From the NCBI GenBank assembly GCA_029960085.1, contig JASCPG010000001.1, positions 62,001 through 126,000 of the forward strand: a DNA stretch of 64,000 nucleotides. Reading direction: 5' to 3'. Positions 42,413 through 51,064 of the stretch are shown piece after piece. A program made the translations under genes and the position numbers. This DNA comes from Microbacteriaceae bacterium PS02067 (GTDB lineage: Bacteria; Actinomycetota; Actinomycetes; Actinomycetales; Microbacteriaceae). Numbering within the stretch: the first letter of the stretch is position 1; each line of letters starts with the position of its first letter. A model generated the notes under the pieces. The model saw only the letters and a program-made list of their open reading frames with translations, made no database searches and was not told where the DNA came from.

Positions 42413-42479
42413 CTTCGATGAAGGTCGCCGATGCCAACTCCGCTGCAGGCCGGCTGAAGGTCGTCGCCGCATATGCAGC

Positions 42480-42510
42480 GGCCCCGCGCACCCAGACGGG
42501 CGGCGGGGCC
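42480..42510 (-). terminator. Hairpin downstream of bioY
   Basis: GGCCCCGC (42480-42487) pairs perfectly with GCGGGGCC (42503-42510) around a 15-base loop, 24 bases past the bioY stop. No T run on the bioY strand. Confidence 0.45.
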
Positions 42511-42533
42511 GAAGGCAGAGACAGCGTGGCTGA

Positions 42534-43166
42534 TCAGGCCTTCTTCGCGGCATCGATCGCGCGGACCGCTGCCCAGGTTCCCGGGATGAGCAGTGCGGCG
42601 AGGGCCGCCTTCACGAGGCCGCCGACGACGAACGGCCACAGGCCGAATGCCAGAATCTCGGAGAGGCCGAAGGTCCCGCCGCCGACGACGTTGAGGATGA
42701 AAGCCATGTAGGGGATGCCGAAGGCGAACGGGATCGCGCTCGCGGCGACGAACCCGACGAACGCGAGCACCGGACGGCGATCCCACGCGCGCTCGGCGAA
42801 CCATCCCGCGACGAAGGCCGCGACGACGAATCCGATGATGAAGCCGAAACTCGGCTTCAGGACCGTCGCGATGCCGCCGGTGAACCCGGCGAACACGGGA
42901 AGGCCTACGAGGCCGGCGAACAGATAGGTCGCGAGCGATGCTGCGCCTCGTCGGGCGCCGAGGGCGGCCCCGACGACGACGACGCCGAGGGTCTGGCCTG
43001 TGATCGGCACGGGCCACAGCGGCACCTCGACCTGCGCGAGCGCTGCGACGGCGGCGGCGCCTGCGACGACCAGGCCCGCATCGAGCGCGAACGCGCGGGC
43101 ACGCGCGGAGGGGTGGGCGATGAGGTCTGCGAGCACGGGGCGCCGGGGCGAAACAGCGAGAGACAT
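42534..43166 (-). CDS. bioY: Biotin transporter BioY
   Basis: 210-aa S-component of an energy-coupling-factor biotin transporter, about six membrane segments. VPLWPVPITGQTLGVVVVGA and GARRGAASLATYLFAGLVGLP are the BioY signatures; YMAFILNVVGG and LWPFVVGGLVKAALAALL close the protein. The ATG at 43166 has a CAAGGAGTCCGC RBS. No bioMN energising genes are adjacent, so it works alone or with a shared ECF module. Promoter and twin palindromes lie upstream. Confidence 0.94.
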   Translation of the reverse strand: MSLAVSPRRPVLADLIAHPSARARAFALDAGLVVAGAAAVAALAQVEVPLWPVPITGQTLGVVVVGAALGARRGAASLATYLFAGLVGLPVFAGFTGGIATVLKPSFGFIIGFVVAAFVAGWFAERAWDRRPVLAFVGFVAASAIPFAFGIPYMAFILNVVGGGTFGLSEILAFGLWPFVVGGLVKAALAALLIPGTWAAVRAIDAAKKA

Positions 43167-43224
43167 GCGGACTCCTTGGGGGTGTGAAGGCTTCGAGGTG
43201 CCGGCGCGTGGCCGGTTGCGATTC

Positions 43225-43263
43225 AGCCTAGGGGTGGTCGACGCCGTCTTTATGGACGCCGTC
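43225..43263 (-). promoter_or_regulatory. bioY promoter with twin odd palindromes
   Basis: The -10 TAGGCT (minus strand, 43225-43230) has two copies of GACGCCGTC (43240-43248 and 43255-43263), each a 9-base odd palindrome (GACG-C-CGTC), 15 bases apart, across the -35 region. They look like tandem operator sites for a repressor, perhaps a biotin regulator; I cannot match them to a known biotin-regulator consensus. Confidence 0.45.
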
Positions 43264-43321
43264 CACGAAAGAACGCGCACATCGCTGTGCGCGGTGCACA
43301 GTGGTCGGTGGTCACAGCTTC

Positions 43322-43370
43322 GTGCGTGGTGCGTGGTGCGTTGTGCGTTGTGCGTTGTGCGTTGTGCGTG
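43322..43370. repeat. Heptamer tandem repeat, seven copies of GTGCGTK
   Basis: Seven perfect 7-base steps (GTGCGTG or GTGCGTT). It lies in the 447-base stretch 43167-43613 between bioY and the HNH gene, which otherwise holds the bioY promoter, a second heptamer tract and a hairpin, and no convincing gene. A GGGCTGT-type doublet follows directly (43373-43390). Confidence 0.95.
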
Positions 43371-43424
43371 GAGGGCTGTGGGCTGTGGGTGGTGATCTGC
43401 GCTCATTGCGCGTTGCGGCGGACT

Positions 43425-43466
43425 CTCCCTGCTCCCTGCTCCCTGCTCCCTGCTCCCTGCTCCCTG
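43425..43466. repeat. Heptamer tandem repeat, six copies of CTCCCTG
   Basis: Six perfect copies, 42 bases, strand-asymmetric (pyrimidine-rich). Because the unit is 7 bases, reading through it cycles all three frames; no RBS or stop arrangement suggests translation. Copy number is likely to vary between strains. Confidence 0.95.
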
Positions 43467-43531
43467 CTGCGGTACGCCGCGTAGAATGCGGTCTTCCGGT
43501 GGCCCGTCGCGAGCGGCGGGTGCGGGAAGTG

Positions 43532-43561
43532 CCGCCCCTCATGCAGTGCTCGGCGGGGCGG
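43532..43561 (-). terminator. Hairpin downstream of the HNH gene
   Basis: CCGCCCC (43532-43538) pairs with GGGGCGG (43555-43561), loop 16, 53 bases beyond the HNH stop on the minus strand. Confidence 0.35.
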
Positions 43562-43613
43562 TCGTCTCGCTTGCGCTCTGTTCCATGCGGAGCGCGACGC
43601 AGGGGCAGGACTG

Positions 43614-45071
43614 CTAAAACGGCGGCGGCGGCTCCGCGTCCGAGACCGAGCTGGGGGCGGGGGTGAAGGCCACCCGCGGCATCACCCGATCGGGGTAGCT
43701 ACGACCCGTCGGTGACGTCCATGTGATTGTGCCGTCGTCGGCCTTCGCATACGCCCACCGGGTGCCGTGCTTGAGGACGTGATGTCGGCGACAGAGCGTT
43801 GTCAGATTGTCTGACGCGGTCGCTCCGCCGAGGGCGGCGTCGTCGATATGGTCCACATCGCACCGTCGCGGCGGCAACATGCACCCGGGGAACCGGCAGC
43901 GCTCGTCGATCGCCCGGAGGTATCTGCGCAGGTCGGAACTCGGGCGGTACCGGTCCACCGCCAGCACCGCGCCCGTCACGGGGTGGGTCAGGACGCGATC
44001 CCATCCGGGTGCCGCACCCACGAGGTGGAGTGCGGTCGCGACGTCGACCGGCTGAACGCCGTCGAGCATCGCCGGCTCGAAGCGGCTGCGGGGCACGCCG
44101 GGCGCGCCGAAGTCACGGAATCCGCCGGAAGCGCGGGCCCCGCCGGGCCCACGGGCCCCGCCGGACCCAAAGACCTCGCCGGGATCGCCGGACCCCAAGA
44201 CCCCGCCGGGCTCGCCGGCCCCAGGGGCTCCGCTGGACGCCTCGGGCGCCTCGCACGCGCCGCCCAGAGTGAGCACCGGCACCGTCACGCTCACTGTCGC
44301 CGTGATCGCCCCGAGCAGCTCAGCGGGGCCATGCGCCACAGGCATCCCGGTCAGAGCGACATCGCACAGCAGATCGGCGCGCAGCTGGTCGAGCGTCCGC
44401 TCCTCGTCCGTCGCGGCGGCGGACACCGCGCGCGCCTGCTGCGTGAGGCGGTCGAGAATGCCGTGCGCGAGCGTTGCGGGAAGCAGCGCGGAAAGCTCGC
44501 TCATGCCGTCGTCGAGGTCTGCCGCCCGAACACACCGACCCTCGGCTGCATCGCGGTGCCGCTCGTCGAGCCCGCGCGGGAGCACGCGCTCCGCGGCGAC
44601 GCGCGCGAACGGCCGGAGACGTCCCGGGGTATCCCTGGCGGCGACCGCGAGGACTGCCTCTTCGTATCGCGATCGCAGCATGGCATCGTCGATGTGCGCA
44701 CCGGTCTCGACGATGACCCGTGCGTGCGCTCGGGAGATGAGCCCTTGCGCGAGTGCGTCGTGTGTGGCGGCGAACTGCTCTGCCAGGACGCTCGCCTCCC
44801 CGAGGCGCCGCTGGATCGTCCGGTCGGAGACCCGCAGCGCCGCGGCGAGCTCGGCAGCCACCTCGCGCACGGGGAGATCACCGTCGCCACGGGTCGCATC
44901 GACGTGCGCGAGCGCGAGCGCATTCGCCGCGTACAGAATCTGCTCCTCGATGGCCTCAAGTGAGGCCATCGCACGACGCGTCTCTACGATCGAGGCGGTC
45001 AGTGCGTCGAGCATCGCGGCATCCGTCGCCGTAAGCGACGGGGGCGGTGCCGGAGGCGCGGTATCGAACAT
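43614..45071 (-). CDS. DUF222 / HNH endonuclease domain protein
   Basis: 485-aa protein of the abundant actinobacterial DUF222-HNH family. The N-terminal helical DUF222 region (about residues 15-250) is followed by a Gly/Pro/Ser/Ala-rich low-complexity insert (about 275-325) and the C-terminal HNH motif: Cys in CRFPGCMLPPRRCDVDHI, then NLTTLCRRHHVLKHG. Metal ligands and the D-H catalytic pair look intact, so it may be an active nuclease; biological role of the family is unsettled. I choose the ATG at 45071 because CATAAT ends 7 bases upstream; an ATG ten codons earlier is possible. Confidence 0.88.
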   Translation of the reverse strand: MFDTAPPAPPPSLTATDAAMLDALTASIVETRRAMASLEAIEEQILYAANALALAHVDATRGDGDLPVREVAAELAAALRVSDRTIQRRLGEASVLAEQFAATHDALAQGLISRAHARVIVETGAHIDDAMLRSRYEEAVLAVAARDTPGRLRPFARVAAERVLPRGLDERHRDAAEGRCVRAADLDDGMSELSALLPATLAHGILDRLTQQARAVSAAATDEERTLDQLRADLLCDVALTGMPVAHGPAELLGAITATVSVTVPVLTLGGACEAPEASSGAPGAGEPGGVLGSGDPGEVFGSGGARGPGGARASGGFRDFGAPGVPRSRFEPAMLDGVQPVDVATALHLVGAAPGWDRVLTHPVTGAVLAVDRYRPSSDLRRYLRAIDERCRFPGCMLPPRRCDVDHIDDAALGGATASDNLTTLCRRHHVLKHGTRWAYAKADDGTITWTSPTGRSYPDRVMPRVAFTPAPSSVSDAEPPPPF

Positions 45072-45233
45072 AGATTCGATTATGCCGGGGGCCTCCGACA
45101 TCGGCCGCGCGGTCCGACGATGGTCCCGATAAGGGGCCGGTAGACTGGAGGTTCGGCATCCGTCCCGCCCCGCGATCACGCGCGGCCGAGGCATCCGCCG
45201 CAGACCCTCCCCTCCGAAGAACGGACATCCGCT

Positions 45234-46832
<1,599 letters not shown>

Positions 46833-46870
46833 TCTGCGGGTGCGTCCGGTGGCCGCGGGCCGTCGCGCAT

Positions 46871-46953
46871 CACCGAGGCAGGAGATCTCACCGAGGCAGG
46901 ACGAGTGAGCGCTCACATCTCCTGTGTCGGTGATTTCTCCTGTGTGGGGGATG
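46871..46953. repeat. Palindromic intergenic element, copy 1
   Basis: Imperfect inverted repeat. Two left blocks (CACCGAGGCAGGAG, CACCGAGGCAGGAC) and two right blocks (CTCCTGTGTCGGTG, CTCCTGTGTGGGGG) flank a perfect 12-base palindrome GTGAGCGCTCAC (46905-46916). Lies in the 405-base gap 46833-47237 between the convergent ABC-F and SURF1 genes, where I see no gene. Confidence 0.85.
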
Positions 46954-47079
46954 TCTGAGATGTCCGGGTTTGATGCGCGGGCGCGGACGCGAAGGGGTTG
47001 CTGCGTGGGCGCAGATGCCGGTGGGTGCGTTCCCGACGTGATCGATCTCGGCTGAGGCATCCGCTCGCCTCCGGCGTCT

Positions 47080-47170
47080 CACCAAGGCAGGAAATCTCAC
47101 CGAGGCAGGACGCGTGAGCGCTCACACCTCCTGTGTCGGTGAGTTCTCCTGTGTCGGTGATTACTCCTGT
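47080..47170. repeat. Palindromic intergenic element, copy 2
   Basis: Second copy of the element, same orientation, 209 bases from the first (centres GTGAGCGCTCAC at 46905 and 47114). It has the same left blocks with few changes (CACCAAGGCAGGAA) and three right blocks (CTCCTGTGTCGGTG, CTCCTGTGTCGGTG, CTCCTGTGTCCGGG), so the right side has gained a step. Confidence 0.85.
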
Positions 47171-47237
47171 GTCCGGGATGCCAGGGACGTTCGGAATGTC
47201 CGCGATGCCGAGTGACTGGGCGAACCCGGAGGTGGCC

Positions 47238-48164
47238 TCAGCGCTGGGAGTCGAGGAGGGCGTCCTCTTCGGCCATGTCGCGGTCGGGGGTCCGCGCGGG
47301 GCGGCGTCCGCGTGGCGCGCGCGCTGCAGGGGATGCCCCGGGGTCGCGCGACCCACCGCCGGACCCACCCGAACCGCCCGAGCCGTCGTCCGAACCCGCA
47401 GAACCATCCGACCCAGCGGCGGCATCCGCGGCATCCTCCCGACGGTGGCGCAACTCCGTGCGGATCATGTACCAGATGAACACGAAGCCCATCACGGCGA
47501 AGAGTATCCACTGGATCGCGTAGGAGAGATGCGGGCCCGGGTCCTCCGAGGGGGATTCGAGCGCCGTCGGTCGGGTCGGGGGAGCGGGATCCTCGGATGC
47601 CATGAGGCCGTACGCCCCGGTGATCATCGCGTCGTGCCCCGTCGTCGCTGCGATGAGCGGCAGGTTGATCGTCGGAATCTGGCCGGAGGGCGCCGACTGG
47701 GTCTCGTTGCGCAGCGGCTCACCGGGGAGGAGCCGGGCGATCACGGTCACCGCTCCCGCAGGCGGCGCGGGCACCTCGTCGGGGTCGGGCTGGTGCTGAC
47801 CCGGCGGCACCCAGCCGCGATCGATGACGAGGATGCGCCCGTCATCGGTCTGGAACGGCACGAGCACCTCGAAGGCGGCTGTACCGCCGTGCGCACGGTT
47901 GCGTACGAGCAGAGTGTCGTCCGCGAGATACCGGCCCTCGAGGCGCACGGGCTGCCACTGACGACCCGGGTCGAACGACCCGTCGGCGGCGATGGCATCC
48001 GCCAGCGCGACAGGTGCGGCGTCGTAGTTCGCGGCGACGAGCGCCAGCTGGCGCTCTCGTTCCTCGTTGCGGCTGAACTGCCAGTGCGAGAGGAAGGCGC
48101 ACGCGATCGCGAACGCGACGGCGAACGCGATGTATCCGGACCAGCGCAACGCGGTGCGGTTCAT
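47238..48164 (-). CDS. SURF1 family cytochrome oxidase assembly protein
   Basis: 308-aa membrane protein that helps load haem A into cytochrome c oxidase, fitting with ctaA/ctaB in this window. The N-terminal membrane helix (YIAFAVAFAIACAFLSHWQF), the external domain (QWQPVRLEGRYL, VLVPFQTDDGRILVIDRGWVP split over conserved blocks) and the C-terminal helix (LSYAIQWILFAVMGFVFIWY) are typical. Unusual is a tail of about 70 residues rich in Gly/Ser/Asp then Pro/Arg. The ATG overlaps the stop of the 68-aa gene (ATGA). Confidence 0.93.
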   Translation of the reverse strand: MNRTALRWSGYIAFAVAFAIACAFLSHWQFSRNEERERQLALVAANYDAAPVALADAIAADGSFDPGRQWQPVRLEGRYLADDTLLVRNRAHGGTAAFEVLVPFQTDDGRILVIDRGWVPPGQHQPDPDEVPAPPAGAVTVIARLLPGEPLRNETQSAPSGQIPTINLPLIAATTGHDAMITGAYGLMASEDPAPPTRPTALESPSEDPGPHLSYAIQWILFAVMGFVFIWYMIRTELRHRREDAADAAAGSDGSAGSDDGSGGSGGSGGGSRDPGASPAARAPRGRRPARTPDRDMAEEDALLDSQR

Positions 48165-48367
48165 GAGGGAATCTCCGAGACGGGCAGGGGTGCGACTTCG
48201 ACGGGGAAGTCCCGCGCCGCGAGGTAGTCGCGGAGATAGTCGACGTGGGCGTCGCACGCGGCCCAGATCTTGCGGCGGTCGGCCGCGTGGATGCGGGGGT
48301 TGCGCCAGATCACCTGCCACCGCGCGTCCTCGCGGCATCCGGCCCGGGAGCAGATCGCGTCGCTCAC
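48161..48367 (-). CDS. Small conserved-looking protein, 68 aa
   Basis: Cytosolic-looking protein with Cys6, Cys11 and a later Cys (CSRAGCREDARWQVIWRNP ... WAACDAHVDYLRDYL), spacing that could hold a metal. The GTG start overlaps the DUF3099 stop by four bases and its stop overlaps the SURF1 ATG by four, so the three genes are translated as a coupled set. Function not known; it may take part in oxidase assembly by association. Confidence 0.78.
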   Translation of the reverse strand: MSDAICSRAGCREDARWQVIWRNPRIHAADRRKIWAACDAHVDYLRDYLAARDFPVEVAPLPVSEIPS

Positions 48368-48723
48368 GGGGCATCCTCCGCGTCCGGTGGCGGTGGAGTG
48401 GTGTTCGACTCGCTGATGCGGATGACTCCCGTCGCGCCGGGCTCGACGGGAGCAGTGGATGCCGTGATCGCGCGCGCCGGCGGCACGGCGCGTTCGGCCG
48501 GTGCCGACGTGACGTTCGCGAACACCACGGCGATGTACGGCAGGAAGATCGCCGCCGCAGCGAACAGCACCGTCCACCAGCCGTACGGCTGCACGACCAC
48601 CATCAGGACGAAACAGACGACCCGCACCGCCATCATCGAGAAGTACAGCGTCATGCGGTGGTTCGCGTCGTCGCGCGGAGCGCGCGGAAGCGAGGTCGCA
48701 GACTGGGCGGGACGGTTCTTCAC
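48364..48723 (-). CDS. DUF3099 family membrane protein
   Basis: 119-aa actinobacterial protein. N-terminus with the typical SATSLPRAPRDDANHRMTLYFSMMA segments, two membrane helices (about residues 25-45 and 49-68) and a Pro/Ala/Ser-rich tail. GTG start at 48723; TAGGCT on this strand ends nine bases upstream, so the transcript would begin just before the start codon. First of three coupled genes ending with SURF1. Confidence 0.88.
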   Translation of the reverse strand: MKNRPAQSATSLPRAPRDDANHRMTLYFSMMAVRVVCFVLMVVVQPYGWWTVLFAAAAIFLPYIAVVFANVTSAPAERAVPPARAITASTAPVEPGATGVIRISESNTTPPPPDAEDAP

Positions 48724-48789
48724 GGTCGTCCCAGCCTACGCCGCCGCCCCGTCCACGGGTCAGCGGGATGCCGCCGAGCGGCCCACCGC

Positions 48790-49518
48790 TCAGTAGTATC
48801 TGCGCCAGCTCGTGCCCCAGAGGAGGGCCCCCAGCAGGAGGAACAGCACGGCGATGCCGACGCACACCCAGCCGATGATGACACCGGCGAGCGCGAACCC
48901 GCGGCCGCCTTCGCCCGTACGCCTGATCTGACCGAGCGAGACGTGGCCGAGCACGATCCCCACGATGAGCCCGAGTGCGAGGACCCCGGTCCAGGAGAGG
49001 ACGAGTCCGCCCAGGGACGAGGCGAACGAGGCGATCGCGAGCCCGTTGGTCTTGCGCGCCGGGACGTAGCCGTACGGGGCGGGCGTCGCGCCGTATGCAG
49101 TGGTGGGCGGGGCGGCATACGCATTGCCCGGAGCCGCGCCGTAGGCATTCGCCGGGGCGGCGCCATAGACGTTCGCCGCACCGTAGGCGTTCGGCGGGGG
49201 AGGACCGTACGGGCTCGAGGGCGTCGCTCCGTACGCGCCGGGCTGCGGCGTGCCGTAGGGGCTCGATGACGCGGACGGGGCGCCGTAGGGGCTCGCGGGA
49301 GCGGCGTACGGCGAGCCGGGGTAGGTCGGCGGCTCGTACGCGGGCGCCGCGGCCGGCGGTGTGTACGGCGCGCCGTAGCCCGCCGCGGGCGGCTCGGGCG
49401 GCTCGGGCGGCACGATCGGGGCCGCCGGCGCGATCGGCTCGGCGCCGGGGATCGGTTCGGAGGTCGCTCCAGGTACGGAGGCCGTCTGGTCGTTCTGGGG
49501 GCCTGCGGGGTCGGTCAC
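48790..49518 (-). CDS. DUF4190 domain membrane protein with Pro/Tyr/Gly-rich N-terminus
   Basis: 242-aa protein. Residues 1-150 are low complexity with many YGA/PYG repeats (AYGAA, SPYGAP and so on), probably disordered and cytoplasmic; residues 155-240 carry two membrane helices with the DUF4190 pattern (NGLAIASFASSLGGL, GLIVGIVLGHVSLGQIRRTGEGGRG). Such proteins are common in actinobacteria and of unknown role. GTG start with a GAGGAG RBS; TAGGCT about 30 bases upstream. Confidence 0.88.
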   Translation of the reverse strand: MTDPAGPQNDQTASVPGATSEPIPGAEPIAPAAPIVPPEPPEPPAAGYGAPYTPPAAAPAYEPPTYPGSPYAAPASPYGAPSASSSPYGTPQPGAYGATPSSPYGPPPPNAYGAANVYGAAPANAYGAAPGNAYAAPPTTAYGATPAPYGYVPARKTNGLAIASFASSLGGLVLSWTGVLALGLIVGIVLGHVSLGQIRRTGEGGRGFALAGVIIGWVCVGIAVLFLLLGALLWGTSWRRYY

Positions 49519-49602
49519 GGGGGGCTCCTCTCGCCTCCGGTCAGCCTACCCGCCTGAGCGCCCGGCGCTAGGCTGGTGCGGTCCTCGAACGATCGGAGAA
49601 AC

Positions 49603-50313
49603 ATGTCCTCGGACCGCGTCGTCCTCGTCACCGGTGGAAACCGCGGCATCGGCCGCGCGATCGCGGAGCGCTTCGTCGCGGCCGGGTACAAGACCGCCGT
49701 CACGGCGCGGTCGGGTGAAGGCCCCGAGGGGACGCTCACGGTGCGCGCCGACGTGACGGATGCCGCGTCGCTCGACGCCGCCTTCATCGAAGTCGAACAG
49801 CAGCTCGGTCCCGTCGAGATCGTCGTCGCGAACGCCGGCATCACGAAGGACACGCTCCTGCTTCGTATGACCGAGGACGACTTCGACTCGGTCGTCGCGA
49901 CGAACCTCGGCGGCACGTTCCGCGTCGTCAAGCGGGCGTCGAAGGGTATGCTGCGCGCCAAGTGGGGCCGCGTCATCCTCATCTCCAGCGTCGTCGGGCT
50001 GTACGGCTCGGCCGGACAGATCAACTACTCGTCATCGAAGGCCGCTCTCGTCGGCTTCGCCCGCTCGCTCACGCGCGAGCTGGGTGGTCGGGGTATCACC
50101 GCCAACGTCGTCGCGCCGGGCTTCATCGAGACCGACATGACCGCCGAACTCCCGGAGGAGACGCAGGCCGACTACAAGCGGAGCATCCCGGCGGGGCGCT
50201 TCGCGACCGCCGACGAGGTCGCGGGCGTCGTGACGTGGCTCGCCTCCGACGACGCCGCATACATCTCAGGCGCCGTCATCCCGGTCGACGGCGGCCTCGG
50301 CATGGGCCACTGA
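49603..50313 (+). CDS. fabG: 3-oxoacyl-ACP reductase-like SDR
   Basis: 236-aa short-chain dehydrogenase. Cofactor motif VTGGNRGIGRAIAE at the start, VANAGITKD, catalytic Ser in ISSVVGLYGS and Tyr/Lys in YSSSKAALVGF, and FabG-like ADVTDAASLDAAF/PGFIETDMT/VDGGLGMGH. The wording of the sequence is close to FabG/MabA, the NADPH ketoacyl-ACP reductase of fatty acid elongation; no inhA/enoyl reductase gene is adjacent. RBS CGGAGAAAC; promoter TAGGCT at 49569-49574. Confidence 0.88.
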   Translation: MSSDRVVLVTGGNRGIGRAIAERFVAAGYKTAVTARSGEGPEGTLTVRADVTDAASLDAAFIEVEQQLGPVEIVVANAGITKDTLLLRMTEDDFDSVVATNLGGTFRVVKRASKGMLRAKWGRVILISSVVGLYGSAGQINYSSSKAALVGFARSLTRELGGRGITANVVAPGFIETDMTAELPEETQADYKRSIPAGRFATADEVAGVVTWLASDDAAYISGAVIPVDGGLGMGH

Positions 50314-50385
50314 CCGCCGCGACGAACGAGGCATCCCGCAGCAGAGCCCGATGCCTGACGCGCTGATGGGCTGACAGACCGAAAC

Positions 50386-51021
50386 TCAGGGCAGGAGCGG
50401 GATGAGCTCGCGAAGGTCCACCGGACCGACGACGAGATTCGCCTGAGCGCGCACGGCGGGCTTCGCGTTGAACGCGACGCCGAGGCCTGCAGCCGCCATC
50501 ATGAGCAGATCGTTCGCGCCGTCGCCGACGGCGATCGTCCGGCGCGCCGGGATGCCGAGGCCGAGCGCCCACTCCCGCAGGGCTGCCGCTTTTCCCGCGG
50601 CATCCACGATCGCGCCGTCGACCTCGCCCGAGAGCTCCTCGTCCGCGACGGCGAGGCGGTTGGCGCGCCACCGGTCGACGCCGAGCGAGGGCGCCACGGT
50701 GTCGAGGATCTCGTGGAAACCGCCCGACACGACCGCCGCGACGCCGCCACGTGCGTGGATCTGCGTGATCAGCTCCGCCGCACCCGGTGTCGGCTCCACG
50801 CGTGCGAGCACCCGGGCGAATGCCGCGGTGCGGACGCCCTTCAGTGCTGCGACGCGCGTGCGGAGGCTCGTCGCGAAGTCGACTTCGCCACGCATCGCCG
50901 CCTCGGTGGCGGCGGCGACCTCGGCGCCGCGCCCCGCCTCGTCGGCGATGAGTTCGATCGCCTCATTGCGCAGGAGGGTCGAATCGGCATCGAACACGAC
51001 GAGGAAGCGGGCGTCAGGCAC
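50386..51021 (-). CDS. serB: Phosphoserine phosphatase SerB
   Basis: 211-aa HAD-superfamily enzyme, last step of serine synthesis. The nucleophile motif is FDADSTLL (DxDST), with VVSGGFHEIL as motif II and GDGANDLLMMAAAGLGVAFNAKP as the metal-binding motif. It is the short form without N-terminal ACT domains. GTG start 6 bases after TAGGTT on this strand, so leaderless. It follows glgC but 44 bases apart, with its own promoter. Confidence 0.93.
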   Translation of the reverse strand: MPDARFLVVFDADSTLLRNEAIELIADEAGRGAEVAAATEAAMRGEVDFATSLRTRVAALKGVRTAAFARVLARVEPTPGAAELITQIHARGGVAAVVSGGFHEILDTVAPSLGVDRWRANRLAVADEELSGEVDGAIVDAAGKAAALREWALGLGIPARRTIAVGDGANDLLMMAAAGLGVAFNAKPAVRAQANLVVGPVDLRELIPLLP

Positions 51022-51064
51022 CCGTCCAACCTACCGGGCGTCGTCCGGCGCCTCCGACGTCGTG

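Noticed and set aside
43287-43484. Small open frames across the heptamer tracts
   Set aside because: They translate the tandem repeats (for example VVRCAL and SLLPAP steps), have no RBS or leaderless promoter at their starts, and occur in several frames.
46833-47237. Coding region between ABC-F and SURF1
   Set aside because: Frames here translate the repeated blocks (for example DTGE and SCLGE steps) and have no start signal.
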